From positions 1-64,000 of the forward strand of contig NZ_JAOWCB010000006.1 in assembly GCF_026420845.1 (NCBI RefSeq): a DNA stretch of 64,000 nucleotides, read 5' to 3'. Both the position numbers and the translations under genes were made by a program. Below, one piece after another: positions 1 to 8,445 of the stretch (its first letter is position 1; each line of letters opens with the position of its first letter). Under the pieces are notes generated by a model, which did not search any database, was not told where the DNA came from, and worked only from the letters and a program-made list of their open reading frames with translations. The DNA is from Streptomyces sp. PR69. GTDB lineage: Bacteria > Actinomycetota > Actinomycetes > Streptomycetales > Streptomycetaceae.

Positions 1-139
1 TCCGGCGGCCGGGATCGTGGCCGAGGCGATGGTCGCGCTGGTGCTCGCCGACGCGGTGGCGGAGAAGTTCGGCGGCGACAGCGTCACCGAGACCCGCCGC
101 AACGTCCAGTCCTGCCTCGACAACCTGCCGCACACCTGA
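1..139 (+). CDS. aroC: Chorismate synthase, C-terminal end (partial)
   Basis: The reading frame enters from the left edge (codons begin at base 2) and stops at TGA 137-139, so 45 residues are visible. The stretch [13 protein letters not shown] followed by [14 protein letters not shown] matches the C-terminal end of chorismate synthases, where the conserved alanine- and valine-rich helix closes the FMN site. The enzyme converts 5-enolpyruvylshikimate-3-phosphate to chorismate, the last step of the shikimate pathway, in the cytoplasm. The catalytic histidines lie outside the window. Identification rests on this short tail only, so it is likely rather than certain. Confidence 0.72.
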   Translation, partial: PAAGIVAEAMVALVLADAVAEKFGGDSVTETRRNVQSCLDNLPHT

Positions 140-253
140 ACCAGACCCGTACACACCGCAGTTGACATAGTCGGCGACCGCCGATTGTCCGCCATCGCCC
201 GCACCGCGCAAGGTGAGGGTCATTCCACGCGCTGATGAGGGAGCCAGCCAGCC

Positions 254-874
254 ATGACCAATGTCGCAGTCATCTACTACTCCTCCACCGGAAACGTCTA
301 TGAGATGGCCAAGGCCGCGGCCGCCTCGGCGGAGAAGGCCGGAGCCGCCGAGGTGCGCCTGCTCAAGGTCGCCGAACTGGCCCCCGCGTCAGTGGTCGCC
401 TCCAACGAGCCCTGGGCCGCGCACGCCGCCGCCACCCAGGACATCCCCGAGGCCACCCTGGCCGACCTGGAGTGGGCGGACGTCCTGCTCTTCGGCACGC
501 CCACCCGCTACGGCCTGCCGGCCGCGCAGCTCAAGCAGTTCATCGACACCACCGGCGGACTGTGGTTCCAGGGCAAGCTGGTCAACAAGGTCGCGTCGGC
601 ATTCGTCTCGACGTCCACCCAGCACGGCGGCCAGGAGTCGACCGTGCTGGCCCTGAACAACACCTTCTACCACTGGGGCGCGATCATCGTCCCGCCCGGC
701 TTCGCCGACCCGGTCCAGTTCTCCGAGCTCAACGGCAACCCGTACGGCGCGAGCAGTGTCTCCGGCAACAACCCGAGCAATGTGGCCGACGACAACCTGG
801 CGGCGGTCGAGTTCCAGGCGCGCCGCGCGGTGGAGATCGCGTCCGCGCTGAAGCGGGGTTTCGAGGCGGCCTGA
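254..874 (+). CDS. wrbA: NAD(P)H:quinone oxidoreductase, WrbA family
   Basis: A 206-residue flavodoxin-fold protein, the normal WrbA length. The N-terminal YYSSTGNVYEMAKA is the FMN phosphate-binding loop, FGTPTRYGLPAAQLKQF and GLWFQGKLVNKVASAF are WrbA core motifs, and TSTQHGGQESTVLALNNTFYHWG is the conserved C-terminal active-site region. WrbA proteins are tetrameric FMN enzymes that reduce quinones by two electrons and limit oxidative stress. The ATG at 254 follows a GAGGGAG ribosome-binding site. A TTGACA hexamer at 162-167 followed by GATTGT at 183-188 is a possible but short-spaced promoter. A hairpin at 896-932 ends the unit, so the gene is probably monocistronic. Confidence 0.93.
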   Translation: MTNVAVIYYSSTGNVYEMAKAAAASAEKAGAAEVRLLKVAELAPASVVASNEPWAAHAAATQDIPEATLADLEWADVLLFGTPTRYGLPAAQLKQFIDTTGGLWFQGKLVNKVASAFVSTSTQHGGQESTVLALNNTFYHWGAIIVPPGFADPVQFSELNGNPYGASSVSGNNPSNVADDNLAAVEFQARRAVEIASALKRGFEAA

Positions 875-895
875 GTCGGACGCCCGCGTCACGCG

Positions 896-932
896 GAGGG
901 GCCGGAGCCGGACACAACGGCCCCGGCCCCTC
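896..932 (+). terminator. Rho-independent-type hairpin after wrbA
   Basis: GAGGGGCCGG (896-905) pairs with CCGGCCCCTC (923-932) over a 17-base loop, followed by CCTCCTTTCC. It sits 22 bases after the wrbA stop and before the next gene on the same strand. Confidence 0.6.
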
Positions 933-974
933 CTCCTTTCCAACCGTCCACTTCCAGATTGCGAGACGAGTCAG

Positions 975-2042
975 ATGCACCGCAGAACGCTTCTGCGCGG
1001 CGCCGCTGCCATGGGCGCGGCGGCCGCCGCCGCGACGATCCCCGCCGCGCCGTCGCACGCCGCCGACTCCCCCGGCTACGACCTCGTCTGGGACGACTTC
1101 CGCTCGGGTTTCACCACTGCCGGCCCGGACGCCAAGTGGACGCTCACCCCGACCGGTTCGCTCCCCGACGGTGACGGCATCGCAACGACCTCGGCCGCCG
1201 GGCTGCGGGTGGTGCCGACCGGGCTGAACCCCCGCACCGGCGCGCCCGCCTTCGTCTCCACGACCGCCCAGGAGGGCGACGGCGGCGCGGGCGCGTACGA
1301 CCACCTCAAGTGGTACGCGGTCGCCGACCACACCTCCTCGGCGGGCTTCAAGGGCTTCGACGCCGTCCCCGGCCAGGTGCTGACCTGCTCGACCACCCTG
1401 TCCGTCCGCACCCACGGCACCGAACAGCACCCCTTCGGCTTCTTCGCCCGCAACCCGCAGACGGACCTGCGCCTCGCCGCCGGCGGGCTGTCCCTGATCG
1501 ACTTCGAGACCAGCATGGTCTTCGACTTCTTCATCACCAACGGCCGCATCTACGCCTTTTACGAGCGTCTGCACTCCCCCGGCGCGACATACGCGGCCTT
1601 CTCCTACGCCCTCCCGGTCGCCGACCGCCACCCATGGCAGACCCACGACCTGGCCATCTCCTACGACCGCACGGCCGGCACGGTCACCTGGACGGTCGAC
1701 GCCCGCGAGGTCTTCCGCGTCGACCGCATCGGCCACCTCCCCGCCGACCGCGCCCACCTCATCCTCGACCACGGCGGCGCCCCCGAAACCGCCGCCCCCC
1801 GCCAACTCGCTTGCGCGCTCGGCACCTTCACCCTCCTCGACGCCGAAGAACCCGGCCCCCGCACCCTCGGCGGCGGCCTGGTCCGCCTGAGCGACCACGA
1901 AGCCTTCTACTTCGACCCGGACCGCGGCGCCCCCCACCGCCAGTGCTTCGCCGACGACCACAGCCGCCCGGAAAACCGCCTGTGGGGCCAGGGCGCAGAG
2001 CTGAACGTCAGGCGGGTCGGCGTCTCGTCCCTGCCGAGCTGA
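975..2042 (+). CDS. Tat-exported protein of unknown function (DUF6081-like)
   Basis: A 355-residue protein with an N-terminal MHRRTLLRGAAAMGAAAAAA, a twin-arginine (RRTLL) Tat signal followed by a hydrophobic core and an AHA-type cleavage site near residue 29. The mature part begins DSPGYDLVWDDFRSGF and is rich in aromatic residues and beta-prone segments (FGFFARNPQTDLRLAAGG, MVFDFFITNGRIYAFYERL, TAGTVTWTVDAREVFRVD), which suggests a jelly-roll or concanavalin-type sandwich. It resembles proteins filed as DUF6081 from memory, but no catalytic residues are recognisable and the activity is unknown. The weak site CCAGATTGCGAGACGAG precedes the start. It is read alone, after the wrbA terminator. 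Confidence 0.75.
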   Translation: MHRRTLLRGAAAMGAAAAAATIPAAPSHAADSPGYDLVWDDFRSGFTTAGPDAKWTLTPTGSLPDGDGIATTSAAGLRVVPTGLNPRTGAPAFVSTTAQEGDGGAGAYDHLKWYAVADHTSSAGFKGFDAVPGQVLTCSTTLSVRTHGTEQHPFGFFARNPQTDLRLAAGGLSLIDFETSMVFDFFITNGRIYAFYERLHSPGATYAAFSYALPVADRHPWQTHDLAISYDRTAGTVTWTVDAREVFRVDRIGHLPADRAHLILDHGGAPETAAPRQLACALGTFTLLDAEEPGPRTLGGGLVRLSDHEAFYFDPDRGAPHRQCFADDHSRPENRLWGQGAELNVRRVGVSSLPS

Positions 2043-2270
2043 CGGAAATCCGGCATCGCGGCCCGCCGCACAGGCTGACGGCGGCGCTCATACGGCATGC
2101 GCAGCACTGTTCCCGGGCTGCTGTGCGCTGGTGACCTGTTGTTACGGTACTCACAGACATCCGTGCCGAAAGCCGCCAATGCGGTCTCCCCGCGGGGGCC
2201 TCTCCGAGCCGAAGCACCATGCCACCACCCACCGCACGCCGACTCGACACCGGGCATCCATGCACAGCGC

Positions 2271-2777
2271 ATGCGACAAAGGATTAGCTTGTACGACGAC
2301 CGCCGCTTAGAAGACGACGTCCCGTGGACCCAGCTTTCGCTCCGAGAGAAGGCTCTGGCCGCCTTCGGTCTGGCCGGACTCAGCCTCGGAGTCCTCACGG
2401 CCCTGCTCCTCGCCCTGTTGGCCCTGGGTCTGACCGTCGCCGTCGCGTCCAGCAGGCTCATTGAGACAGACGGACTGATGCCCTGGCTGTGGGCAGCGCT
2501 CCTGCTGGTCCCGTACAGCCTGGTGGCCTCACTGTGCCTGTCCCCCCTGCGCCTCCTGACGCGCAGCGCGCGCCCCTCTCAGCGCACCGCAGAGGCACTC
2601 GACGCCGTCGCATCCATGGCGTCGACGTTCCTGGGGATGCTGCTCACCGCGTCGTTCACTCCCGGGCTGCACGTACACGCACCCTGGCTGCCCGCGCTGC
2701 TCGCCACGCTGCTGATCGCGCTCGCCAATCTGCTCATCACCCGCCGCAGCCGCGGTGCGCAGGGAAGCGGGCGCTAG
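2271..2777 (+). CDS. Small integral membrane protein
   Basis: From ATG 2271 the product is 168 residues. The best ribosome-binding site (AAAGGA, 2278-2283) would instead fit a TTG start at 2289, in frame, giving 162 residues. The sequence holds an N-terminal amphipathic region (SLREKALAAFGL), two long hydrophobic segments near residues 45-72 and 80-105, a polar loop (RSARPSQRTAEAL) and two more near the C-terminus ending in an RRSRGAQGSGR tail, so about four membrane spans. The family is not recognised and there is no obvious operon partner. Confidence 0.6.
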   Translation: MRQRISLYDDRRLEDDVPWTQLSLREKALAAFGLAGLSLGVLTALLLALLALGLTVAVASSRLIETDGLMPWLWAALLLVPYSLVASLCLSPLRLLTRSARPSQRTAEALDAVASMASTFLGMLLTASFTPGLHVHAPWLPALLATLLIALANLLITRRSRGAQGSGR

Positions 2778-2780
2778 CGG

Positions 2781-3200
2781 TTGTCCCGTCCTTTCCGGCC
2801 CTCACAGCGGCCGCGGCCGGGCGGCCATGCCGGCCCACGACACGGCGGCTTCGGCTGTCACGGCACGTTGCGGCACGACGTTCCGGCGGAGTCGTCAGTA
2901 GGCCGCGGCAGGCCGCCGCATCTGCTGGCCGACTTCGACCGCGACCGCGCGGCCAGCACCGCCCGCGACCGCGCCGAGGTCTCCGCGGTTCCCCTCCGCG
3001 CCTTCACGGAGGCATGGGCCGTCGAGGTGGCCATCGCCCGGCCCCCGGAGACCGCCGCTCGACTCCACATGCTGGAGTCCCCCGCCGGAGCGGTCACCGA
3101 CCCAGGCGAGGCCCGTGACATCGCCGCCGAGATCAGCCGTATCCGCAACGCTGCCGCCAATGAGGCAGGGCTCCGTACCGCCGGCGGGGCTGCCGGGTGA
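2781..3200 (+). CDS. Hypothetical protein, possibly decayed
   Basis: The open frame could begin at TTG 2781, but the first ~45 residues are low-information. From residue ~48 the sequence looks protein-like (LLADFDRDRAASTARDRAEV, then AFTEAWAVEVAIARPPETAA and EARDIAAEISRIRNAAANEAG) with high third-position GC and helical character. It ends at TGA 3198-3200, whose bases overlap a GTGA start for the next frame. No family recognised. It could be the 3' remainder of a broken small accessory gene, of the type found beside DUF6415/XRE loci. Confidence 0.35.
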   Translation: MSRPFRPSQRPRPGGHAGPRHGGFGCHGTLRHDVPAESSVGRGRPPHLLADFDRDRAASTARDRAEVSAVPLRAFTEAWAVEVAIARPPETAARLHMLESPAGAVTDPGEARDIAAEISRIRNAAANEAGLRTAGGAAG

Positions 3201-3553
3201 CCGACGACCGCTGGGTGTGGGAGTACGAGGCGACCCCACCCCCGGTACGGCTCGCCGCCATACGCTCCCCTCCGGCGGATGGTTCGAGACCAGGCGACGC
3301 TTCCCCGGATGAGGCCGCGACTTCTCGCTGTAGTCCTCGTCGTGCCACCGCCGCACCTGCTGTGACACTCGTTCGTCGCGCAGTCCTGGCAGCAGGTCTC
3401 CGCCGCGGCGACGAGCGTGTCCGCGCGAAACAGAGGCGCATGTCGCCGCGGTCCGGCTCGGTTTGACCGATGCGGTGCCAACCGCGCGCCGACAGCTGCC
3501 ACCAGGCTCCATCACGGGGACTCGGGGCACATTCGAGACGGTCGTCCGCCGCC
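3197..3553. other. Degenerate stretch with a short open frame and no confident gene
   Basis: A plus-strand frame starts GTG 3197 (GTGA overlap with the upstream stop) and reads MTDDRWVWEYEATPPP before losing protein character and stopping at 3466. On the minus strand fragments such as AAETCCQDCATNE and QQVRRWHDEDYSEKSRP lie in different frames around 3300-3420, as expected of a frameshifted gene remnant. I see no promoter, RNA or repeat here. Confidence 0.3.
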
Positions 3554-3910
3554 TCACGGCCTGGCTTCTTCCAGATACGTCAGGTGGTTGAGGAGGCAGA
3601 CGACCGAGCGGGCCAGCCGCTCGGCGTGCGCGGCGAGCCGGGGCACGTCCCGGCCGGGGGCGTGGTCCAGCTTCCGTCGGGCCTCACCGGCGCCGTGCAG
3701 CGCGTAGAACCGGGCATCGTGCCCTCTGGGCAGACTGAACGCGGACTTCTCCACCGCGGGAATCAGCAGCTCCAGGTTGCCCCGGTACAGCAGGATCAAC
3801 TCCTTGAGGGCATCGCGGACGGGGAACTCCGCGTCCGGAGCGAGCATCGGCTCCGCCGTGGCCCGCATGCCCTCGGCGTCGAGCAGCGCTTCAGCCGGCG
3901 GCCCCGTCAC
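3554..3910 (-). CDS. DUF6415-family protein
   Basis: A 118-residue product started at GTG 3910, whose GTGA overlaps the stop of the preceding minus-strand gene (3907-3909), indicating translational coupling. The central run LKELILLYRGNLELLIPAVE and the C-terminal HAERLARSVVCLLNHLTYLEE match the DUF6415 pattern of Streptomyces (a ~110 residue all-helical domain, sometimes labelled natural product biosynthesis protein). Function is unknown. DUF6415 genes typically sit beside a short KOW/SH3-like partner and an XRE-DUF397 cassette, as here, which suggests a small mobile or regulatory accessory module. Confidence 0.7.
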   Translation of the reverse strand: MTGPPAEALLDAEGMRATAEPMLAPDAEFPVRDALKELILLYRGNLELLIPAVEKSAFSLPRGHDARFYALHGAGEARRKLDHAPGRDVPRLAAHAERLARSVVCLLNHLTYLEEARP

Positions 3911-4128
3911 ACCGCCTCCCCGCGGGAACGGGCGTTGGCCACGGTCACGGCGGAGGACATCGCCTCGGACTGGTCCGCGGGGGACAGATGCTCCGGCTTC
4001 GCACCCCACTCCAGCCCGCCGCCGAGGGCGCGCACATGTACGTACTCTCCGGTCGGTCCAAGCACCCTGCCGACCCAGCCGTGATGACGGTCGCGCACCA
4101 AGTCGCCTCGCTTCGGCGTGTACGTCAT
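3907..4128 (-). CDS. Small SH3/KOW-like protein, partner of the DUF6415 gene
   Basis: A 73-residue protein starting at ATG 4128: MTYTPKRGDLVRDRHHGWVG followed by LGPTGEYVHVRALGGGLEW. The pattern GDLVxD...GxVxxxxGxxVxxRxxGGGxEW is a small beta-barrel widespread in Streptomyces accessory loci, always short and without catalytic residues. It overlaps the following DUF6415 gene by 4 bases. The function is not known. A role as an adaptor or antitoxin-like partner is speculation. Confidence 0.6.
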   Translation of the reverse strand: MTYTPKRGDLVRDRHHGWVGRVLGPTGEYVHVRALGGGLEWGAKPEHLSPADQSEAMSSAVTVANARSRGEAV

Positions 4129-4353
4129 CGCCGCACGCCTCCCATCCGGGCCCTCAGCCAGGCCATCGCCTGTGGTAGGCAATGCACGTCGACTCCTTCG
4201 CAGTCGGCCACGCCCCGGGGCCGTGTCAGCGGCCGCCGGGGTCTGTTGTTCCCACGGTGCCGTGGCGCTCGAAAGGCCTGCAAGAGAATCCGCGTCGAAT
4301 CACTCGGCGTAGGAAAATTGGTACATGCCACCGCAGGTAAATCGCCTGATTCA

Positions 4354-4369
4354 GCAGTCACTTGACTGC
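4354..4369. promoter_or_regulatory. Perfect inverted repeat upstream of the XRE gene
   Basis: GCAGTC-ACTT-GACTGC has 6-base arms around a 4-base centre, 54 bases before the XRE start at 4424. It contains TTGACT, which could be a -35 element. A palindrome at this place is what an autoregulating XRE repressor would bind. This is inference from position and symmetry only. Confidence 0.4.
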
Positions 4370-4423
4370 CATGCTGGTCGCATCGGCACAAGGTCCGGGC
4401 AGTTCAGCCGGAAGGGCAGGCAC

Positions 4424-5299
4424 ATGGCACCACCCCACCGACCGACCGCACGACGCATCGAGCTGGGCCACCAGCTGCGCCAGTTCCGCAAGGAGTGCGG
4501 GCTGACCATCGAGGAGGCGGCCCGGCATCTGCGCATCAGCGACACCAAGCTTCAGCGGGTCGAGACCGGTCTCCAGAGCTTCCGCAGAGCGGAGGAGCTG
4601 AGGAAGCTCCTGTCGCTGTACGACGTCACCGACGAGGACGAAGTCGAAGCGCTCCTGGCGCTACAGCGTGAGGCGTCCAGCCAGGAGTGGTGGATGAACT
4701 ACACGGGACACCTGTCCTCAGGTATGCCGCGGTTCCTTGGAGTCGAGTCGGCGGCCAAGGAGATCCGGGCGTATCACCCCACCCTCGTCTACGGCCTGCT
4801 GCAGACGGAGGCGTATGCGACGGCGATCCACGAGTACGGCAAGCCCATCAAGGAGTACACAACGGAGTTCAGCGAGCACAATGTGCGGCTCCGCATGCAG
4901 CGGAAGGAGGCCCTCACCCGCACGGAGAACCCCTTGAAGCTGTGGGTGATCCTCTACGAACCGGCCCTTCGCTACATCGTCGGGGACGCAGAGGTGATGC
5001 GCGCGCAGTACAACGAGATCGCCGACTTCGCGGCCCTCGACCATGTGACCGTGCAGATTCTCCCCCAGACGGTGCGCGGCTACCTCTCTGCGGACAACTT
5101 CGCCATCCTGAACCTGGGCGAGTCAATGCCCACGGCCGTCCAGACCGACGTGCCATGGATGAGCGTCGCGATGACGGACAAGCCCCGCGAGGTCGGCGCG
5201 TTCCGCAGGCAGTTCGACGCCCTGTCGAGATCCGCATTGCCCACCGAGGAAACTCCGAAGTTCCTGCACCGGCTATCACGAGAGATTTCTCATGACTGA
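4424..5299 (+). CDS. XRE-family regulator with DUF5753 ligand-like domain
   Basis: A 291-residue protein. Residues ~8-65 are a helix-turn-helix (LGHQLRQFRKECGLTIEEAA, then RISDTKLQRVETG), and residues ~90-280 form the DUF5753 domain (YHPTLVYGLLQTEAYATAI, VRLRMQRKEALTR, LWVILYEPALRYIVG, VTVQILPQTVRGY). ATG 4424 is chosen over upstream starts because GAAGGGCAGG lies just before it and the HTH begins normally. The downstream DUF397 gene overlaps by 8 bases. Such XRE/DUF397 pairs are abundant in Streptomyces and some affect development and antibiotic production (for example the AbaA and BldB-associated types). The target of this pair is unknown. Confidence 0.92.
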   Translation: MAPPHRPTARRIELGHQLRQFRKECGLTIEEAARHLRISDTKLQRVETGLQSFRRAEELRKLLSLYDVTDEDEVEALLALQREASSQEWWMNYTGHLSSGMPRFLGVESAAKEIRAYHPTLVYGLLQTEAYATAIHEYGKPIKEYTTEFSEHNVRLRMQRKEALTRTENPLKLWVILYEPALRYIVGDAEVMRAQYNEIADFAALDHVTVQILPQTVRGYLSADNFAILNLGESMPTAVQTDVPWMSVAMTDKPREVGAFRRQFDALSRSALPTEETPKFLHRLSREISHD

Positions 5300-5510
5300 C
5301 ACCCACATACCCGTAGCCCGTGATCGCAACGTCGCATGGGTCAAGTCTTCGTACAGCGATGCCGGCCTCAACTGCGTCGAGGTCGCCCACCTGACCCACG
5401 CCTTCGCCATACGCGACTCCAAGGTCCCCGGCGGCCCGGCTCTGCTGCTGCCGACCGCCGCATTCCGCTCTTTCCTCGACGGCGTCCGCGAAGGTCACCT
5501 CGACAGCTGA
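5292..5510 (+). CDS. DUF397 domain protein
   Basis: A 72-residue protein with the DUF397 hallmarks WVKSSYSDAGLNCVEVA near the N-terminus, IRDSKVPGGPALLLP in the middle and AFRSFLDGVREG at the end. It overlaps the XRE gene by 8 bases, so the two are co-translated. DUF397 proteins are small partners, proposed antagonists or co-regulators, of the adjacent XRE-DUF5753 proteins. Confidence 0.9.
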   Translation: MTDTHIPVARDRNVAWVKSSYSDAGLNCVEVAHLTHAFAIRDSKVPGGPALLLPTAAFRSFLDGVREGHLDS

Positions 5511-5685
5511 ATGCGGCACTCGTCGAGTTGATCCGACCCACGGCCCCGCGCCTGGCTGCACGGCTAGCGACACCCGAGATGCCCGGCCTGCTGCCCAGGC
5601 CCATACGCTTCAGGCTCTCGGGCGCACAGCGAGACGGCTCCCGTCCGTGCGGCCAGCATGCCTACCGGACCCGTTCATGGCTCGG

Positions 5686-5714
5686 TTGACAGGACAAACC
5701 CCGGCTCACACAAT
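5686..5714 (+). promoter_or_regulatory. Probable sigma-70-type promoter with a long leader to the dioxygenase gene
   Basis: TTGACA (5686-5691), 17 bases, CACAAT (5709-5714). It is the best promoter match in the 478-base gap 5511-5988 and points at the dioxygenase at 5989, giving a leader of about 265 bases. The leader holds a 26-codon open frame (ATG 5722, stop 5802) and a hairpin CCGGTCA/TGACCGG (5854-5860 with 5871-5877). I match none of this to a known riboswitch. Confidence 0.45.
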
Positions 5715-5988
5715 CATCGCCATGACCGAATGCCGCTTCGACACCACGACGGGGCCTCTGCGCGTCCCGGATCGGGATGGGTGCGAGCGCTCGGGGCGCT
5801 AGCTGGGTTGCCGTCGGGACGTGTGCTCGATGGGCGCCGCGGGTCGGGTTGTGCCGGTCACTCCAATCCATGACCGGATCGGTCGGAGCAGTATGTCTCC
5901 GGAGTCCTTCGTTCACGGTGCTTGAGGGCACGCGTCTCACACCGTCCGTCGTCCGACCCCAGACAACGCGAAGCAGGAGAGACTCCAC

Positions 5989-6930
5989 ATGACCGTCATC
6001 AATGCCGGACCGCCGACCGCGCCGCTGCGCCGCGCGCGCGTGCCCGACGGCGGGATGTACGAAGGGCCGCGTACGCTGCGGCGGCTGCCCGAGGGGTGGC
6101 AGGAGCGGCCGTACGAGCTGTTCGAGGTGGTGCCGCAGGGGTGCACGATCGGGGCCGAGGTGCGGGGCGTGGATCTGGGGCGTCCGCTCGGGGACGCGCT
6201 GCGGGAGGAGCTGAACCGGGCGCTGCTGGAGTGGAAGGTGCTCTTCTTCCGCGCGCAGCACCTCACCTCGGCGCAGCAGCGGGCGTTCGCCCGCAACTGG
6301 GGGGAGCTGGAGACCAATCCGCTGCTGGCCAGCGGCTCCAGCGAGGACATCGTCCGCTTCGACAAGGGCAGCGGGGCCGTGCCGACCTTCGAGAACGTGT
6401 GGCACGCCGATGTCACCTTCCGTGAGCGTCCGGCGCTCGGCGCGGTGCTTCAGCTGCGCGAGGTGCCGCCGTTCGGCGGGGACACGATGTGGGCGGACAT
6501 GGCCGCCGCGTACGACAATCTCCCGCAGGAGGTGAAGGGCCGGATCGACGGCGCGCGGGCCGTCCATGACTTCATCCCCGGGTTCGCCCGCTTCTGCGGG
6601 CCCGAGCGGCTCGCCCCGCTGCAGGACGTCTTTCCGCCCGTGGAGCACCCGGTGGTGCGCACCCACCCGGAGACGGGACGGCGGATGCTGTTCGTCAACA
6701 CGTCTTTCACCACCCGGATCACGGGCATGGAGCGCGAGGAGAGCGACCGGCTGCTGCGGTACCTGTTCCAGCAGGCGCATGTCCCGGAGTACCAGGTGCG
6801 GTTCCGCTGGCAGCCTGGAGACGTCGCCTTCTGGGACAACCGCGCCACCCAGCACTACGCGGTGAACGACTACGGCGCGCACCGCCGCGTCGCCGAACGC
6901 GTCGCCATCGCCGGCGACCGGCCGTTCTGA
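5989..6930 (+). CDS. TauD/TfdA-family Fe(II)/2-oxoglutarate dioxygenase
   Basis: A 313-residue enzyme of the family's usual length. The iron facial triad is visible: H139 and D141 in VWHADVTF and H289 in ATQHYAV, with R300 eleven residues later for the 2-oxoglutarate carboxylate. TIGAEVRGVDLGRPL is the N-terminal TauD motif and RWQPGDVAFWDNRATQHYAV the C-terminal one. Family members hydroxylate or desaturate small acids and amino acids using O2 and 2-oxoglutarate; the substrate here cannot be read. It has an AGGAGAG ribosome site, a long leader, and runs tail-to-tail with the decarboxylase operon 27 bases away. Its position suggests oxidative tailoring in the adjacent amino-acid pathway rather than sulfur scavenging, since no sulfonate transporter is present. 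Confidence 0.9.
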   Translation: MTVINAGPPTAPLRRARVPDGGMYEGPRTLRRLPEGWQERPYELFEVVPQGCTIGAEVRGVDLGRPLGDALREELNRALLEWKVLFFRAQHLTSAQQRAFARNWGELETNPLLASGSSEDIVRFDKGSGAVPTFENVWHADVTFRERPALGAVLQLREVPPFGGDTMWADMAAAYDNLPQEVKGRIDGARAVHDFIPGFARFCGPERLAPLQDVFPPVEHPVVRTHPETGRRMLFVNTSFTTRITGMEREESDRLLRYLFQQAHVPEYQVRFRWQPGDVAFWDNRATQHYAVNDYGAHRRVAERVAIAGDRPF

Positions 6931-6957
6931 CGGCCTGCCGGTTGCCAGGGGAGGGCT

Positions 6958-8445
6958 TCAGTCCTCCGACGCCCTGGAGGCGGATCGTCCCGCGGCCAGG
7001 ACCAGGTCGAGCGTCGCGTCGATGTCGGCGGGTCCGGTGGCCGGATTGATCGTGCACATGCGCAGCACGGGGCGGCCGTGGACGCGGGTCGTCAGAAGCA
7101 TGGCCTCGCCGGTCGCGCAGACGGCGCGGCTGACCGTGTGCTGGAGCTCGTCCAGGGTGCGGGGGTCGATGGTTCCCGGCGGCCGGTAGCGGAAGGTGAG
7201 GATGCCCACGCTGGGGGCGGTGACCAGGGACAGTTCGGAGTGCGCGGCGATCCGGGCCGCCGCGTGGTCGCTGAGGCGGAGGCCGTGTTCGACGGCGCGG
7301 CGGAAGGCGGCGGCGCCGAAGGTCTTGAGCGACAGCCAGAGTTTCAGCGCGCGCAGGCCGCGGGACTGCTGGGGGCCGTAGTCGTCGAGGTTGATCTGGT
7401 CGCCCTGCGCCTCGGCCGGGTGGAGGTAGCCCGTGTCGAGGTGGTGGCGGGCCATGCGGAAGGTGTGTTTGAGCAGTTCGGGGTCGCGTACCAGCACACA
7501 ACCGGTTTCGTACGGCTGGAAGAGCCACTTGTGCGGGTCGATGGTGAGGGAGTCGGCCAGGCCGAGGGCCCGGCGGAGCTCGCGGCCGCGGTCGGTGAGG
7601 GCGACGGCGGCCCCGTGTGCGCCGTCGGCATGCAGCCACAGCCGGTGGCGGCGGCAGATGCCGGCCAGTTCGGCGAGGGGGTCGATCGCCCCGGTGCCGG
7701 TGGTGCCGAGGGTGGCGACGACGGCGAAGGGCCGCAGTCCGGCGGCGAGGTCGGCTTCGAGGCGTGCGGCGAGGGCGCGCGGGTCGAGACGCTGGGCGCG
7801 GTCCGGTTCGAGAGCGGTGAGCTGGGAGCGGTCGAGGCCCAGGAGATGGGCGGCGCGGGCGATGGAGGGATGGGCCTGGGTGGAGCAGTAGAGGCGGGCG
7901 TCGGCGAGGACGCCCGCGAGGCGGTGGTCACGTGCGGCGGCGAGGGCGGTGAGGTTGGCGACGGACCCGCCGCTGACGAACAGCCCGCCCCAGCCGTCGG
8001 GCAGGCCCAGCAGTTCGCGCAGCCAGGCCACGGCGGTCAGCTCGACGCGGGTGGGGCCGGAGCCGACCAGCCAGGCGCCAGGCACGCTGAGGAAGGCGCT
8101 GGACAGCAGGTCGGCCAGGACGGCCGGGTAGTTGCCGGTGGTGGGCACGAACGCGAAGCAGCGCGGGTGGTCGAAGCGGATGCCCAGCGGCAGCACGTCC
8201 CGGGCGAGATGCTCCAGCAGGGCGGTCAGGTCAGCGCCCTGCTCGGGCAGCGGCTCGTGCAGCAGACCGGCGAGGTCGGCCGGGGAGGCGACGGCGTGCG
8301 GCGGATGCCGGGCGGCGTCCTGGAGACGTTCGACGACCAGGTCGACCGCGCGGTGGCCGGTCTGACGCATCCGGTCGGCGGACAGCGCGAGTTCTCCCTC
8401 GCGATAGGGGGCCGCGTCGCTGCCTTGAGCTGACGGCTGGTTCAC
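6958..8445 (-). CDS. PLP-dependent amino-acid decarboxylase (group II)
   Basis: A 495-residue fold-type I decarboxylase. The PLP-binding lysine is K306 in LTIDPHKWLFQP, with HADGAHGAA before it and the substrate-side motifs HPRCFAFVPTTGNYPAVLADL and GGLFVSGGSVANLTALAAARD. Group II enzymes include aromatic-L-amino-acid, glutamate, histidine and 2,4-diaminobutyrate decarboxylases; which substrate is used is not evident. Its start overlaps the upstream ATP-grasp gene by 4 bases (ATGA), so the two are co-translated. It differs clearly from the AADC-type decarboxylase at 10836 (no GYFPTGNSPASVL motif), so the locus encodes two distinct decarboxylases. Confidence 0.9.
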   Translation of the reverse strand: MNQPSAQGSDAAPYREGELALSADRMRQTGHRAVDLVVERLQDAARHPPHAVASPADLAGLLHEPLPEQGADLTALLEHLARDVLPLGIRFDHPRCFAFVPTTGNYPAVLADLLSSAFLSVPGAWLVGSGPTRVELTAVAWLRELLGLPDGWGGLFVSGGSVANLTALAAARDHRLAGVLADARLYCSTQAHPSIARAAHLLGLDRSQLTALEPDRAQRLDPRALAARLEADLAAGLRPFAVVATLGTTGTGAIDPLAELAGICRRHRLWLHADGAHGAAVALTDRGRELRRALGLADSLTIDPHKWLFQPYETGCVLVRDPELLKHTFRMARHHLDTGYLHPAEAQGDQINLDDYGPQQSRGLRALKLWLSLKTFGAAAFRRAVEHGLRLSDHAAARIAAHSELSLVTAPSVGILTFRYRPPGTIDPRTLDELQHTVSRAVCATGEAMLLTTRVHGRPVLRMCTINPATGPADIDATLDLVLAAGRSASRASED

